Positions 18,291 through 28,231 of a stretch of DNA of 64,000 bases are shown piece after piece. A program made the translations under genes and the position numbers. Positions within the stretch are counted from its first letter, which is position 1, and every line of letters begins with the position of its first letter. The notes under the pieces were generated by a model. That model was given only the letters and a program-made list of their open reading frames with translations, was not told the DNA's origin and did no database searches. The stretch comes from Lysobacter sp. MMG2 (GTDB lineage: Bacteria > Pseudomonadota > Gammaproteobacteria > Xanthomonadales > Xanthomonadaceae): assembly GCF_016735495.2 (NCBI RefSeq), contig NZ_JAERQY020000001.1:620001-684000 (forward strand), in the 5' to 3' direction.

Positions 18291-18319
18291 GTCGGCCGTT
18301 TCCGGCCAACGGCCCCCGC

Positions 18320-19279
18320 ATGAATCCGAACTACCTCGACTTCGAGCAGCCCATCGCCGACCTGGAAGCCAAGATCCAGGAGCTGCGCCACGCCAGCAAT
18401 GCCCCGGCGGTGGACGTGGACGCCGAAGTGCATGCGCTGCAGGACAAGCTGCGTATCCGCACCGCGCAGATCTTCCGCGACCTCTCGCCCTGGCAGGTGT
18501 CGCAGCTGGCCCGCCATCCGGCGCGCCCGTACACCAACGATTACATCCGCGTGATGTGCGACGAGTTCCAGGAACTCGCCGGCGATCGCGCGTATTCCGA
18601 CGACGCCGCCATCGTCGGCGGCCTGGGCCGCATCAACGGCCGCAGCGTGGTGATCATCGGCCACCAGAAGGGCCGCGACACCAAGAGCAAGATCAAGCGC
18701 AACTTCGGCATGCCGCGTCCGGAGGGCTACCGCAAGGCGCTGCGCCTGATGAAGCTGGCCGAGCGCTTCCGCCTGCCCATCCTCACCTTCATCGACACCC
18801 CGGGCGCGTACCCGGGCGTCGGCGCGGAGGAGCGCGGCCAGTCCGAGGCCATCGCGCGCAACCTGCTGGAGATGAGCGAGCTGAAGGTGCCGGTGATCTG
18901 CACGGTGATCGGCGAAGGCGGCTCCGGCGGCGCACTCGCGATCGGCGTGGGCGATCGCACGATGATGCTGGAATACAGCACCTACTCGGTGATCTCGCCC
19001 GAAGGCTGCGCTTCGATCCTGTGGAAGGACGCGGGCAAGGCCAAGGACGCCGCGGAACAGCTCGGCCTCACCGCCAAGCGCCTGCTCGGCCTGGGCCTGG
19101 TCGACAAGATCGTGCGCGAGCCCATCGGCGGCGCGCACCGCAATCCCAAGCAGATGGCCACGCGCCTGAAGGCCGTGCTGCTCAATGAACTCGACGCACT
19201 GGAGCAGTTGCCGGTGGAAGAGTTGCTCGAGCGGCGCTATCGGCGTCTGCGCGGGTATGGGGCGTACGAGGCGGCGTAA
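18320..19279 (+). CDS. accA: Acetyl-CoA carboxylase carboxyltransferase subunit alpha
   Basis: AccA with AccD transfers the carboxyl group from biotin carboxyl carrier protein to acetyl-CoA, giving malonyl-CoA for fatty acid synthesis. The 319-residue protein matches the usual length. The N-terminal helical region ([18 protein letters not shown]) is followed by the crotonase-like core with [19 protein letters not shown] and [16 protein letters not shown], which form the acyl-CoA and oxyanion sites. It starts at ATG 18320 and stands alone, with the divergent GH31 upstream and a repeat cluster downstream. Confidence 0.97.
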   Translation: MNPNYLDFEQPIADLEAKIQELRHASNAPAVDVDAEVHALQDKLRIRTAQIFRDLSPWQVSQLARHPARPYTNDYIRVMCDEFQELAGDRAYSDDAAIVGGLGRINGRSVVIIGHQKGRDTKSKIKRNFGMPRPEGYRKALRLMKLAERFRLPILTFIDTPGAYPGVGAEERGQSEAIARNLLEMSELKVPVICTVIGEGGSGGALAIGVGDRTMMLEYSTYSVISPEGCASILWKDAGKAKDAAEQLGLTAKRLLGLGLVDKIVREPIGGAHRNPKQMATRLKAVLLNELDALEQLPVEELLERRYRRLRGYGAYEAA

Positions 19280-19330
19280 GGTCGATCGAGCGGACGGCGA
19301 TCGCTACGACACACGGTCGTACCGAACGCC

Positions 19331-19472
19331 GTCATCCCGGCGAAGGCCGGGACCCAGGCCCGTAACTCGGGGGCACTCCTTTCGGATGAACGACCCTCAT
19401 CGTCATCCCGGCGAAGGCCGGGACCCAGGCCCGTAGCTCGGGGGCACTCCGTCTCGGGTGAACTGCCTCACC
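19331..19472 (+). repeat. Tandem pair of 71-bp family C repeat modules
   Basis: Two copies, 19331-19401 and 19402-19472, have an exact 71-base period. Each starts with a GTCATCCCGGCGAAGGCCGG hairpin, then CCAGGCCCGTA, CTCGGGGGCACTCC and TGAAC. A third hairpin (19473-19500) continues the period. The gap 19280-19718 contains no gene. Confidence 0.85.
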
Positions 19473-19615
19473 GTCATTCCCGCGAACGCGGGAATCCAGG
19501 GACGTTCCACGCTTTCCCGATTGCGCTTGAACGACAACAGCTAAGGGCTTGCCGCGGCTGACATGCAGCAGATAGAGCCTGAAAAGTCCCTGGATTCCCG
19601 CGTTCGCGGGAATGA
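19473..19615. repeat. Facing GTCATTCCCGC hairpins with long spacer
   Basis: Forward hairpin 19473-19500 (GTCATTCCCGCGAACGCGGG) and inverted hairpin 19589-19615 are nearly perfect complements of each other, including the adjoining ATCCAGGGAC/GTCCCTGGAT. About 85 bases of AT-richer sequence lie between. The centre has no ORF or recognised RNA. It looks like a small inverted-repeat element, possibly a MITE remnant. Confidence 0.6.
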
Positions 19616-19686
19616 CGGTGAAGGCAGCTCACTCGAAAGAGAGTGCCCATGCGCTAACGCCTAGGTCCCCGCCTTCGCGGGGATGA
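19616..19686 (-). repeat. Family C repeat module, inverted copy
   Basis: On the minus strand, a GTCATCCCCGC hairpin is followed by GGGACCTAGGC, GTTAGCGC and GGGCACTC, in the same order and spacing as the tandem copies at 19331-19472. It directly precedes the 3' end of the OYE gene. Confidence 0.7.
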
Positions 19687-19718
19687 CGTTGATTGAACGG
19701 CCAGGCCACGGGCACAGA

Positions 19719-20780
19719 TCACCACGCCCGCAAATACTGCTCCGGCGCATGCAACTCGCCTGACAGCTCCTTCGCCGCGCGACGCGGGAAATACGGATCG
19801 CGCAGCAGTTCGCGCGCGAACAGCACCACGTCCGCCTCGCCGTTCTCGACGATGGTTTCGGCGTGCTCGGGCTTGGTGATGAGCCCGACTGCGCCGGTTG
19901 CGATTCCAGCTTCATTACGAATGCGTGAGGCGAACGGCACCTGGTAACCCGGCGAAAGCGGGATCTTCGCGCCGTGCATCAGCCCGCCGCTGGAGACGTC
20001 GATGAGGTCGATCCCGCGCGACTTCACGATGCGCGCCAGCTCCACGCTCTGTTCGATGTCCCAACCGCCCTCGGCCCAGTCCGTCGCCGACAAACGCAGC
20101 CACAGCGGCAGCCGTTCGGGCCAGACCTTGCGCACGGCGTCGATCACTTCCAGCAGCAGGCGGATGCGGTTCTCGAACGAGCCGCCGTACTCGTCGTTGC
20201 GGTGGTTCGACAGCGGCGACAGGAACTGGTGCAGCAGGTAACCGTGCGCGGCGTGGATCTCCGCCAGCTGGAAGCCGGCTGCCTTCGCGCGCCAGGCGGC
20301 GCAGGCGAAGTCGTCGACCACGTTCTTCAACTCGCTTTCGTGCAGCGCGCGCGGCAGCGGCGAGGTTTCGCTGAAGGCGACGCCCGAGGGCGCCACCGGC
20401 GTCCAGCCGCCGTCCTGCGGCGTCACCGCGATCCCGCCCAGCCACGGCGGCGCGACGCTGGCCTTGCGCCCGGCATGCGCGAGCTGGATGCCCGGCACCG
20501 TGCCCTGGCACGCGACGAAGCGCACGATGCGCGACCACGCCTCGGCCTGGCCGTCGTTCCACAGGCCGGTGTCGGAGGGCGAGATACGCCCCTGCGCGGA
20601 CACCGCGGTGGCTTCGGCGATGATCGCGCCGGCGCCGCCGACGGCACGGCTGCCCAGGTGCACCAGGTGCCAGTCGTTCGGGACGCCATCGACCGCCGAG
20701 TACTGGCACATCGGCGCCACCACGAGGCGATTGCGCAAGGTGAGCGAGCGCTGTTCGAGCGGGGCGAAGAGCCGGGCCAC
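19719..20780 (-). CDS. NADH:flavin oxidoreductase, Old Yellow Enzyme family (YqjM-like)
   Basis: This 353-residue FMN enzyme should reduce activated C=C bonds of enones with NAD(P)H. Family features are APMCQYSAVDGVPNDWH near the N terminus (with the YqjM-type Cys), QLAHAGRKAS, HGYLLHQFLSPLSNHRNDEY, the ARG-type core RLPLWLRLSATDW and the C-terminal FMN-binding VLFARELLRDPYFPRRAAKE. The start is GTG 20780, preceded by AGGAG at 6 bases; longer frames upstream lack family resemblance. It is divergent from tilS with 112 bases between. The physiological substrate is unknown. Confidence 0.92.
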   Translation of the reverse strand: MARLFAPLEQRSLTLRNRLVVAPMCQYSAVDGVPNDWHLVHLGSRAVGGAGAIIAEATAVSAQGRISPSDTGLWNDGQAEAWSRIVRFVACQGTVPGIQLAHAGRKASVAPPWLGGIAVTPQDGGWTPVAPSGVAFSETSPLPRALHESELKNVVDDFACAAWRAKAAGFQLAEIHAAHGYLLHQFLSPLSNHRNDEYGGSFENRIRLLLEVIDAVRKVWPERLPLWLRLSATDWAEGGWDIEQSVELARIVKSRGIDLIDVSSGGLMHGAKIPLSPGYQVPFASRIRNEAGIATGAVGLITKPEHAETIVENGEADVVLFARELLRDPYFPRRAAKELSGELHAPEQYLRAW

Positions 20781-20892
20781 GGCGGACTCCTGTAAGGCGA
20801 TTGCGGGGACAGCCAAATGGTGCGGCCGCGCGGCGCCGGCCGCAGCCCCATCGATGGGTTGCTGCATTCCACCGCCGTGGCACCATCGCGCG

Positions 20893-22233
20893 ATGCCCGC
20901 CTCCACGCTCGCCCAGGCCTTGCACGACCGTCCCTCCGCGCCGCTGTGCGTGGGATTCAGCGGCGGCCTGGATTCGACCGCGCTGCTGCACCTGCTCGCC
21001 GCCGAACGTCCCGCGTCGGGGCTGCGGGCGATCCACGTGCACCACGGCCTGCACGCCGACGCCGACCGCTGGGCGACTCGCTGCGAACGGGCCTGCGCGT
21101 CATTGAACGTTCCGCTGGCGGTGATCCGTGTGAACGTCGTGGCGGCCGGCGACGGCCCCGAGGCGGCCGCGCGTGCGGCGCGGCATGCGGCGTTCGCGCA
21201 GGCCCTCGCGTCCGGCGAGGTGCTGGCGCTGGCGCATCACCGCGACGACCAGGCCGAGACCTTCCTGCTGCGCGCCCTGCGTGCCTCCGGGCCGGACGGA
21301 CTGGCGGCGATGCGGCGCTGGCGGGCGTTCGGGCCGGGTCGGCTGTGGCGGCCGCTGCTCGACATCGACCGCGACACGCTCCTCGCCTACGCGCGTTCGC
21401 ACGCGCTGGAATGGATCGACGACCCCAGCAACGCCGACACCGCCTTCGACCGCAACTTCCTCCGCCAGCGCGTGCTGCCGCTGCTGCGCGAGCGCTGGCC
21501 GCATGCAGGCGATGCGCTGGCGCGCTCGGCGGCGCTGTGCGGACAGGCGAACGATCTGCTGGACGATGGCGACGCGATCGCGCTCGCCGATGTCGCCACG
21601 GCCGATCCGCACTGCCTGTCGCGCACGCGCCTGCTCGCCCTGCCCGATGCGCGCCGCGCGCGGGTGCTGCGCCGCTGGATTAATGAACTCGACCTGCCGC
21701 CACTGCCGGCGAACGGGATCGAACGCATCGAGCGGGAGATCCTCGCCGCACGCGCCGACGCCGAGCCCGCGTTCCATTGGCAAGGCGCCGTGGTGCGCGC
21801 ATGGCGCGACCTGCTGCACGTGGAAACCGCGCGCCCTTCGCTGGACGTGGACTGGCGCGCGCAATGGGACGGACGCGCGCCGCTCGCGCTGCCGCACGGC
21901 GGCACGCTGGCGCTGGAAGGCGCGGCGGCGTTCGACGCGCCCCTGACCGTGCACGCACGTCGCGGCGGCGAGCGGCTGCTGCGCGCCGGCCGCACGCATT
22001 CGCACGCGCTCAAGCACGTCCTGCAGGAACTCGGCGTGCCGCCCTGGGAGCGCGAACGCTTGCCGTTGTTGAGCGATGCGGACGGCGAACTTCTCGCCGC
22101 GGGCGACGTGGCCCATTCCGCCGCCTTCGACGCATGGCTGCGCGCACGCGGCGCACGGCTGAGCTGGCATCGCGATGGCCTCGTCGCGCCCGGGACCGTG
22201 TCCTGCGCCCCAACCGCCGGCGACGGCAATTGA
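20893..22233 (+). CDS. tilS: tRNA(Ile)-lysidine synthase TilS
   Basis: TilS modifies the wobble C34 of tRNA-Ile (CAU) to lysidine with ATP, so the tRNA reads AUA. The 446-residue protein has the N-terminal PP-loop motif SGGLDS (residues 23-28) followed by [11 protein letters not shown] and [20 protein letters not shown], which are family hallmarks. The C-terminal substrate-recognition domain includes [23 protein letters not shown] 20893 begins the conserved N-terminal helix. xseB starts 32 bases after the stop, so tilS-xseB-ispA probably form one transcript. Confidence 0.94.
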   Translation: MPASTLAQALHDRPSAPLCVGFSGGLDSTALLHLLAAERPASGLRAIHVHHGLHADADRWATRCERACASLNVPLAVIRVNVVAAGDGPEAAARAARHAAFAQALASGEVLALAHHRDDQAETFLLRALRASGPDGLAAMRRWRAFGPGRLWRPLLDIDRDTLLAYARSHALEWIDDPSNADTAFDRNFLRQRVLPLLRERWPHAGDALARSAALCGQANDLLDDGDAIALADVATADPHCLSRTRLLALPDARRARVLRRWINELDLPPLPANGIERIEREILAARADAEPAFHWQGAVVRAWRDLLHVETARPSLDVDWRAQWDGRAPLALPHGGTLALEGAAAFDAPLTVHARRGGERLLRAGRTHSHALKHVLQELGVPPWERERLPLLSDADGELLAAGDVAHSAAFDAWLRARGARLSWHRDGLVAPGTVSCAPTAGDGN

Positions 22234-22265
22234 CCCCCGCCGGGGCGCGGTCGCACACTTCACGC

Positions 22266-22559
22266 ATGCCCCGCAAACCCGCCTCCGAAGACGCGCCGGC
22301 CACCTCGCCCGTCAGCGATTTCGAGCAGTCCCTGGACGCGCTCGAACAGCTGGTGGAGAAGATGGAACACGGCGAGATGAGCCTGGAAGACTCGCTGGCC
22401 GCGTACGAACGCGGCGTCGGCCTGTACCGCCGCTGCCAGAGCGCGCTGGAAGAAGCCGAATTGCGCGTGCGCCTGCTCAGCGACCCGCAGCAGCCCGCAA
22501 GCGGGGAGCCGTTCTCCACGCCGCCCCTGCAGAACGGACAGAGCCCCGGCGATGTCTGA
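22266..22559 (+). CDS. xseB: Exodeoxyribonuclease VII small subunit
   Basis: XseB with XseA forms exonuclease VII, which degrades single-stranded DNA. The 97-residue protein contains the family core [20 protein letters not shown] and [18 protein letters not shown], a helical hairpin that packs along XseA. A charged, Pro-rich tail makes it slightly longer than the usual 80 residues. ATG 22266 is the first start consistent with the family. Its last 8 bases overlap the ispA start, as is common for xseB-ispA pairs. Confidence 0.94.
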   Translation: MPRKPASEDAPATSPVSDFEQSLDALEQLVEKMEHGEMSLEDSLAAYERGVGLYRRCQSALEEAELRVRLLSDPQQPASGEPFSTPPLQNGQSPGDV

Positions 22560-23427
22560 CCTCGCGCGCTGGCGCGAACGCGCCGACGCCGCGCTGCACC
22601 GTGCCCTGCCCGATCCGCACTCGCCGCCGCAGCGCCTGCACGCGGCGATGCGCCACGCCGTGCTGCTCGGCGGCAAGCGCATGCGGCCGTTGCTCGTGTA
22701 CGCCGCCGGCGCCACGTTCGGCGCGAACGCCGACGCGCTGGACGCACCGGCGGTCGCGGTCGAACTGATCCACGCCTACTCGCTGGTGCACGACGATCTG
22801 CCGGCGATGGACGACGACGCCCTGCGTCGCGGCCAGCCGACGGTGCACGTCGCCTTCGACGAAGCCACCGCGATCCTCGCCGGCGACGCGCTGCAATCGC
22901 TGGCGTTCGAAGTGCTCGCATCGACCGACGCGCCCGACGCGACGCGCGTGGAGTTGCTGCGCACGCTCGCCGTCGCCTCCGGCGCGGCCGGCATGTGCGG
23001 CGGCCAGGCGCTGGACCTGGCGGCGACGGGCAACGGCGCTTCGCTGCCGGTGCAGGCGCTGGAACGCCTGCATTCGCTCAAGACCGGCGCGCTCATTCGC
23101 GCTGCCGTGCGCATGGGCGCGCTGTGCGGCGGTGCTTCGGGCGATGAGATCGAACGCCTGGACCGTTACGCCGCCGCGCTGGGCCTGGCCTTCCAGGTGC
23201 GCGACGACATCCTCGACATCGAAGGCGACAGCGCCACGCTCGGCAAGACCGCCGGCAAGGACATCGCGCAGGACAAGGCGACCTTCCCCGCGCTGATCGG
23301 CCTGGACGCCTCGCGCGCGCGTCTGGACGAACTGCGTCGCGCCATGGACGAGGCGCTGGCACCGTTCGGAGAACGCGCGAACACGCTGGCTGCGCTGGGG
23401 CGGATGGCGATCGAACGCGATCGCTGA
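22552..23427 (+). CDS. ispA: Farnesyl diphosphate synthase
   Basis: IspA condenses isopentenyl diphosphate with dimethylallyl and geranyl diphosphates to make farnesyl diphosphate, the precursor for undecaprenyl phosphate and quinones. The 291-residue all-helical protein has the first Asp-rich motif [15 protein letters not shown], the second DDILDIEGD, and GGKRMRPLL for isopentenyl diphosphate binding. It overlaps xseB by 8 bases. dxs, often the next gene, is absent; a strong terminator at 23596-23631 ends the operon. Confidence 0.96.
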   Translation: MSDLARWRERADAALHRALPDPHSPPQRLHAAMRHAVLLGGKRMRPLLVYAAGATFGANADALDAPAVAVELIHAYSLVHDDLPAMDDDALRRGQPTVHVAFDEATAILAGDALQSLAFEVLASTDAPDATRVELLRTLAVASGAAGMCGGQALDLAATGNGASLPVQALERLHSLKTGALIRAAVRMGALCGGASGDEIERLDRYAAALGLAFQVRDDILDIEGDSATLGKTAGKDIAQDKATFPALIGLDASRARLDELRRAMDEALAPFGERANTLAALGRMAIERDR

Positions 23428-23487
23428 GGAGCGCACGCGGATGCGGGTGGGGATGCGGACGCGGGCGCTGGCGGTGCGTCCGATATC

Positions 23488-23582
23488 GTCATCCCGGCGA
23501 AGGCCGGGACCCAGGCTGTCACGCCATCAGACACTTCACGTCGTCCGACACATCACGTCATTCCAGCGAAAGCTGGAATGAC
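23488..23582. repeat. Family D repeat module plus perfect GTCATTCCAGC hairpin
   Basis: A GTCATCCCGG hairpin (23488-23515) is followed by the spacer CAGGCTGTCACGCCATCAG and then by a hairpin with perfect 11-base arms GTCATTCCAGC and GCTGGAATGAC, loop GAAA (23557-23582). The spacer matches the family D copy at 4950-5003. Confidence 0.7.
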
Positions 23583-23595
23583 GGACACCACAAAG

Positions 23596-23631
23596 AGAAC
23601 GCCCGCTTCAATGAAGCGGGCGTTCTGTTTT
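23596..23631 (+). terminator. Intrinsic terminator between ispA and the DUF4870 gene
   Basis: Arms AGAACGCCCGCTTC and GAAGCGGGCGTTCT (14 bases, perfect) flank AAT, followed by GTTTTC. It sits between convergent genes and may serve both. Confidence 0.88.
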
Positions 23632-23654
23632 CAAACGAGTCTTCGACGCGTCGC

Positions 23655-24107
23655 CTACTTCACCAACCGCAACGTGAAGGGATAACGGTACGCCACGCCA
23701 TCGTTGGCCTTGATCGCCGCGACGATGGTGAACACCAGCCACGCGATGCCGATCACGAACCACGCCGGAATCGCGATCAGGAACCCGATCCCCAGCGTCA
23801 CGAACACCAGCACCCACAACGCGAAGAACACGATCGCCACGGTGATGTTGAAGTTGAGCGCTTCCTTCGCCTGGTCGTCGACGAAGGGCATCGTGTCCTT
23901 CTTGATCAGCCAGATGATCAGCGGGCCGAGGAAGGTGCCCCAGGCGCCGACGCCGGAGGTCAGCACCGCACCGGCGATCGCCGACAGATGCGCGAACATC
24001 GCCCACTGCCGCTGCTCGGCGGCCACGCCGCTGGGATGATCCTGCGACGGCGACGGTGGCGGCGGTGGTGTGGAGGTCTGGCTCGGGTCGAACGGATTTT
24101 CGCTCAT
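23655..24107 (-). CDS. DUF4870 family membrane protein
   Basis: The 150-residue protein has a Pro-rich cytoplasmic N terminus (PSQTSTPPPPPSPSQDH) followed by about three membrane segments: around FAHLSAIAGAVLTSG, then ITVAIVFFALWVLVFVTLG and IAIPAWFVIGIAWLVFTIVA. Between them lies the conserved GPLIIWLIKKDTMPFVDDQA typical of DUF4870. ATG 24107 is preceded by AGGGAG at 7 bases. Function of the family is unknown. It is convergent with ispA and lies downstream of pmbA on the same strand, 91 bases away. Confidence 0.85.
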   Translation of the reverse strand: MSENPFDPSQTSTPPPPPSPSQDHPSGVAAEQRQWAMFAHLSAIAGAVLTSGVGAWGTFLGPLIIWLIKKDTMPFVDDQAKEALNFNITVAIVFFALWVLVFVTLGIGFLIAIPAWFVIGIAWLVFTIVAAIKANDGVAYRYPFTLRLVK

Positions 24108-24198
24108 GCCGGTTGCTCCCTGAATGGACAGCCCCACTTTCCGCCCGGCCCGATGACAGGTCAAGCGGCGCAGGTCATGCGCCGCCGCAGCGCGAGGC

Positions 24199-25587
24199 TC
24201 AGCTTTCCGACTCGCCGGCCACCGTCATGCGGCCGACCAGGATGGAGCCGGTGCGCACGTGTGAACGCGGGTCGACGTCACTGCCCACGGCCTCGATCGC
24301 CGCGAACATCGACTTGAGATTGCCCGCCACCGTGATGCCATCGACTGGATACTGGATCTGGCCGTCCTCGATCCAGAAGCCCGCCGCGCCGCGCGAGTAA
24401 TCGCCGGTGACGTTGTTCACGCCCTGCCCCATCAGCTCGGTGACGAGCAGCCCGCGGCCCATGCCGCGCAGCATCGATTCGAAATCGCCCGCGTTCGCCT
24501 CGACCTGCAGGTTGTGCACGCCGCCGGCATTGGCCGTCGTCGCAAGGCCGAGCTTGCGCGCCGAATAGCTGCCCAGGATGTAACGCTCCAGCACGCCGTG
24601 CTTCACCAGCGACGATTCGCGCGTGGCCACGCCTTCGGCATCGAACGACGCGGAGCGATAACCGCGCGGCAGGAACGGGCGCTCGTCGATGCCGAACCAG
24701 TCCGGGAACAGCTGCTGCCCGGCCGAATCGACGAGGAAACTCGCGCGGCGATAGAGCGCGCCGCCGGACACCGCGCCGAGCAGGTGGCCGATGAGCGAAC
24801 GCGCCATTTCGGCGGCGAACAGCACGGGGTACTCGCCCGTGGCGATCTGGCGCGGATCCAGGCGCGAGGCGGCGCGCTGCGCGGCCTTGCGGCCGATGGT
24901 GGCGGCCGATTCCAGGTCGTCCGCCGACAGGCCGATGCTGTACCAGCCGTCGCGCTGCATCGCATCGCCGCGGCCGGCGATCAGCGCGCAGCCCAGGCTG
25001 TGCTGCGTGCTGCGCTCGCGGCCGATGAAACCGTGCGAGTTGGCGTACACGCTGATGCTCTCGCCGGTGCCGAGCGAGGCGCCGTCGGAGTTCTCGATGC
25101 GCGGATCGGAGTCGCGGCCGGCCTGCTCGCAGGCCAGCGCCAGGTCGAGCGCACGGTCGGCGTCGATGGGCCACGGATGCCAGGAATCGAACTCGCGCAG
25201 GTCCGTCGCCATCAGCGCGGCGTCGGCCAGGCCGGCGGCGGCATCGTCCTCGGTGTGGCGGGCGATCGCGCAGGCCTGCTCGACCGTGGAATCCAGGCTG
25301 TCCTCGCGCAGGTCGGCGGTGCTGGCGCTGCCCTTGCGCTGGCCGAAGTAGACGGTGACCGAGATGCCGCGGTCGCGCGTGGACTCGACCGTCTCCACCT
25401 CGCCCATGCGGACATTGACGCTGAGGCCGGATTCCTCCGAGCACGACACCTCGGCCTGCGTGGCGCCGCGCGCGCGGCAGTGGTCCAGCAGGCGCTGGGA
25501 CAGGCCGGCGAGCGCCTCCAGGCGCGCGTGGCTGTCGCCGAGCGAGGCGGCGTAGGCGGTCGGGTTCAGGGTGGCGATCTGGCTCAA
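24199..25587 (-). CDS. pmbA: Metalloprotease PmbA/TldE
   Basis: PmbA (TldE) is the non-catalytic partner of TldD; together they degrade unfolded linear peptides and, in some bacteria, process microcin B17 or CcdA. The 462-residue protein has the family pattern RDRGISVTVYFGQRKGSAST in the N-terminal half and GVNNVTGDYSRGAAGFWIEDG near the C terminus, and it lacks the HExxH zinc motif, as expected. The start is TTG 25587 with AAGGA 7 bases upstream. darP is divergent, 129 bases away, as in E. coli, and tldD lies just beyond darP. Confidence 0.94.
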   Translation of the reverse strand: MSQIATLNPTAYAASLGDSHARLEALAGLSQRLLDHCRARGATQAEVSCSEESGLSVNVRMGEVETVESTRDRGISVTVYFGQRKGSASTADLREDSLDSTVEQACAIARHTEDDAAAGLADAALMATDLREFDSWHPWPIDADRALDLALACEQAGRDSDPRIENSDGASLGTGESISVYANSHGFIGRERSTQHSLGCALIAGRGDAMQRDGWYSIGLSADDLESAATIGRKAAQRAASRLDPRQIATGEYPVLFAAEMARSLIGHLLGAVSGGALYRRASFLVDSAGQQLFPDWFGIDERPFLPRGYRSASFDAEGVATRESSLVKHGVLERYILGSYSARKLGLATTANAGGVHNLQVEANAGDFESMLRGMGRGLLVTELMGQGVNNVTGDYSRGAAGFWIEDGQIQYPVDGITVAGNLKSMFAAIEAVGSDVDPRSHVRTGSILVGRMTVAGESES

Positions 25588-25716
25588 GAGGGGGTCCTTC
25601 GGGGTTTTTCAGGCGCCGGACTCGCAGGATGAACGCGGAAAAGCCCGTGTGAAGTGCTTTATCCGCGGCGATCCGCGAAAATCCGTGCCGGAGACTTTGG
25701 AAACAACAGGTGCGCC

Positions 25717-26292
25717 ATGCGCGGTAGAGACGACGAAACCGGTGAATTCTTCAGCCCCAGCCGCAGCCAGAACCGGCGCGAGGCGCTGGAGGTGCTGGCG
25801 CTGGGCGAGAAGCTGGTGTCGCTGACGGAGGCGCAGCTGGCCAAGCTGCCCGTGCCCGATTCGCTGCTGCCGCACATCCGCGAGTGCAAGCGCATCACCG
25901 CGAACATCGCGCACAAGCGTCAGCTGGCGTACCTGGCCAAGCAGATGCGCCGCGAGGACGACGAGGTGCTGGAGGCGATCCGCGACGCGCTCGACGAGGA
26001 CGGCGAGGCCGCGCGGCGCGAAGTGGCGGCGATGCATCGCATCGAAGCGTGGCGCGAGCGCCTGATCGCCGACGGCGATGCGGCGCTGGCGCAACTGCTC
26101 GACGAATACCCGACGGCCGACCGCCAGCATCTGCGCGCCCTGGTCCGCAGCGCGCTGGACGAGCGCAACAAGAACAAGCCGCCGCGCGCGTTCCGCGAGC
26201 TGTATCGGGAGCTGCGCGAGTTGATTCTCGGTGGCGCGAACGCGGCGGACGATGCCGAAGACGACGGCTCCGACGAACGCCTGCAGGACTGA
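25717..26292 (+). CDS. darP: Ribosome biogenesis factor DarP (YjgA, DUF615)
   Basis: DarP associates with late 50S precursors and promotes large-subunit assembly. The 191-residue, highly charged helical protein shows the family core [39 protein letters not shown] and [18 protein letters not shown] 25717 was chosen because [18 protein letters not shown] is the family N terminus. The gene lies between pmbA and tldD on the opposite strand. No signal peptide or membrane segment is present. Confidence 0.92.
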   Translation: MRGRDDETGEFFSPSRSQNRREALEVLALGEKLVSLTEAQLAKLPVPDSLLPHIRECKRITANIAHKRQLAYLAKQMRREDDEVLEAIRDALDEDGEAARREVAAMHRIEAWRERLIADGDAALAQLLDEYPTADRQHLRALVRSALDERNKNKPPRAFRELYRELRELILGGANAADDAEDDGSDERLQD

Positions 26293-26339
26293 TCTGAGCG
26301 GCGCCTGCCGAAAAGACGTCAACTCCATCGCAGGATTCG

Positions 26340-26442
26340 CCATCCCAGCAAAAGCTGGGATCCATCTTGATCTCACGCCGAGCTTCATTCGCTGCGCGTC
26401 GAACGCAGAAGCAACATGGATCCCAGCTTTTGCTGGGATGAC
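26340..26442. repeat. Composite inverted repeat module, family B copy 2
   Basis: Hairpins with CCCAGC, AAAA, GCTGGG and the mirror image flank a spacer that starts ATCCATCTTGATCT and ends CAGAAGCAACATGGAT. The overall length and spacer ends match the copy at 11543-11644, while the stem bases differ but still pair. It lies between the convergent darP and tldD. Confidence 0.78.
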
Positions 26443-26497
26443 GAGGCGACCGGGTCCGGCTTGGTCCATTGCCACGTCTCGCTCCTGAATCCCCGCA

Positions 26498-27940
26498 TCA
26501 AGCCTGCGTACCGCCCACCGTCAGCTGGTCGATCAGCAACGACGGCTGGCCCACGCCCACCGGCACGCTCTGGCCGTCCTTGCCGCATACGCCGACGCCT
26601 TCGTCCAGCGCGAGGTCGTGGCCGATCATCTTCACGCGCTGCATGGTTTCAGGGCCGTTGCCGATCAGCGTGGCGCCCTTCACCGGCGCGGTGATCTTGC
26701 CGTCCTCGATGAGGTAGGCCTCGGTCGCGGAGAACACGTACTTGCCGCTGGTGATGTCCACCTGGCCGCCGCCGAAGTTCACCGCGTACAGGCCCTTCTT
26801 CACCGAGCGGATCATCTCTTCCGGATCGTGCTGTCCGGCGAGCATGTAGGTGTTGGTCATGCGCGGCATCGGCAGGTGCGCGAAGGATTCGCGACGGCCG
26901 TTGCCGGTGGGCGCCATGCCCATCAGGCGCGCGTTGAGCGTGTCCTGCATGTAGCCCACGAGCACGCCGTCCTCGATCAGCGTCGTGCAGTTGGTCGGCG
27001 TGCCTTCGTCGTCGACGTTGAGCGAACCGCGACGTCCCGGCAGCGTGCCGTCGTCGACGATGGTCACGCCGGGCGAGGCCACGCGCTGGCCCATGCGGCC
27101 GGCATAGGTGGAGGTGCCCTTGCGGTTGAAGTCGCCTTCCAGGCCGTGGCCGACCGCTTCGTGCAGCAGCACGCCCGGCCAGCCGCTGCCGAGCACCACC
27201 GGCATCACGCCGGCCGGCGCGTCGATCGCCTCCAGGTTCACCAGCGCCTGGCGCAATGCTTCGCGCGCGAGCTTCTCGGGCTTGTCGCCGTCGAGCAGTT
27301 CGGAATAGCTGTAGCGACCGCCACCGCCGGCATAACCACTTTCGCGGCGGCCGTTCTGTTCGACGATCACCTGCACGTTCAATCGCACCAGCGGGCGCAC
27401 GTCGGCGGCGAGCACGCCGTCGCTGCGCGCGACCAGGATGGTGTCGACGCCGCCGGACAGGCTCACCATCACCTGCTGCACGCGCGGATCGGCCGCGCGC
27501 AGCAGCTTGTCGACGCGACGCAGCGCTTCGACCTTGGCTTCGTTGGCGTAGCCATCGATGGGGTCTTCGGGCACGTAGAGTTCGCGACCGCCGCCGCGCA
27601 CCAGCGAATGCGGCGCCTGCACCGAGCCGTCGCGGGCGATGGCACGCGCCGACTTGGAGGCGGCGAGCAACGCCTGCGTGTTGATTTCATCCGAATAGGC
27701 GAAGCCGGTCTTCTCGCCGCTGATGGCGCGCACGCCCACGCCCTGCTCGATCGAATGCGCGCCGTCCTTGACGATGCCGTCCTCCACCGTCCAGCTCTCG
27801 CGGCGCGCGTGCTGGAAATAGAGGTCGCCGAAATCCACGCCCGGGCCGAGCAACGTGCCGAAGGTGCGTTCGAGCCCGACCGCGTCGAGCCCGGCGGGCA
27901 GCAGCAGGCGGTGTTCGGCGATCTGGATGGGCAGGGTCAT
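26498..27940 (-). CDS. tldD: Metalloprotease TldD
   Basis: TldD is the catalytic subunit of the TldD/TldE protease. The 480-residue protein carries the zinc motif HEAVGH at residues 260-265, followed by [19 protein letters not shown], which is diagnostic. ATG 27940 was chosen because [17 protein letters not shown] is the family N terminus; the frame runs 26 codons further up without support. In E. coli, maf-rng-yhdP-tldD occur in the same order, as here. Its partner pmbA is close by, which is less usual. Confidence 0.95.
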   Translation of the reverse strand: MTLPIQIAEHRLLLPAGLDAVGLERTFGTLLGPGVDFGDLYFQHARRESWTVEDGIVKDGAHSIEQGVGVRAISGEKTGFAYSDEINTQALLAASKSARAIARDGSVQAPHSLVRGGGRELYVPEDPIDGYANEAKVEALRRVDKLLRAADPRVQQVMVSLSGGVDTILVARSDGVLAADVRPLVRLNVQVIVEQNGRRESGYAGGGGRYSYSELLDGDKPEKLAREALRQALVNLEAIDAPAGVMPVVLGSGWPGVLLHEAVGHGLEGDFNRKGTSTYAGRMGQRVASPGVTIVDDGTLPGRRGSLNVDDEGTPTNCTTLIEDGVLVGYMQDTLNARLMGMAPTGNGRRESFAHLPMPRMTNTYMLAGQHDPEEMIRSVKKGLYAVNFGGGQVDITSGKYVFSATEAYLIEDGKITAPVKGATLIGNGPETMQRVKMIGHDLALDEGVGVCGKDGQSVPVGVGQPSLLIDQLTVGGTQA

Positions 27941-28231
27941 TCGGCTTCTCTGGAGTGGATCGGGAGCCCACGGGCCGTGCGCGGATGCGGCGTTCCGGCC
28001 GGAAAGCCCGGCGGACACGGCGGTGGAGGGTCAGGAACGAGATGGTGGCACAACCGGCGAACGCAACGGCTTCACGTGGCGGCCGGGCGGCAGGAAACGC
28101 GGCATTTTCGGTGTGGGGCACGCGAAAGCAGCTTCTTGCCCCTCTCCCCTCGTCTCGTCCCGCCCGGCCCGAGCGCGTAGCGCTCGGGCGTTCGCCAGCG
28201 CGCGAACCCGTGGTTCGCAGGCAGCGCTGGC

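Noticed and set aside
19331-19686. Regularly spaced repeats resembling a CRISPR array
   Set aside because: Repeats occur in both orientations, the sequence between them is itself conserved, and no cas genes are nearby.
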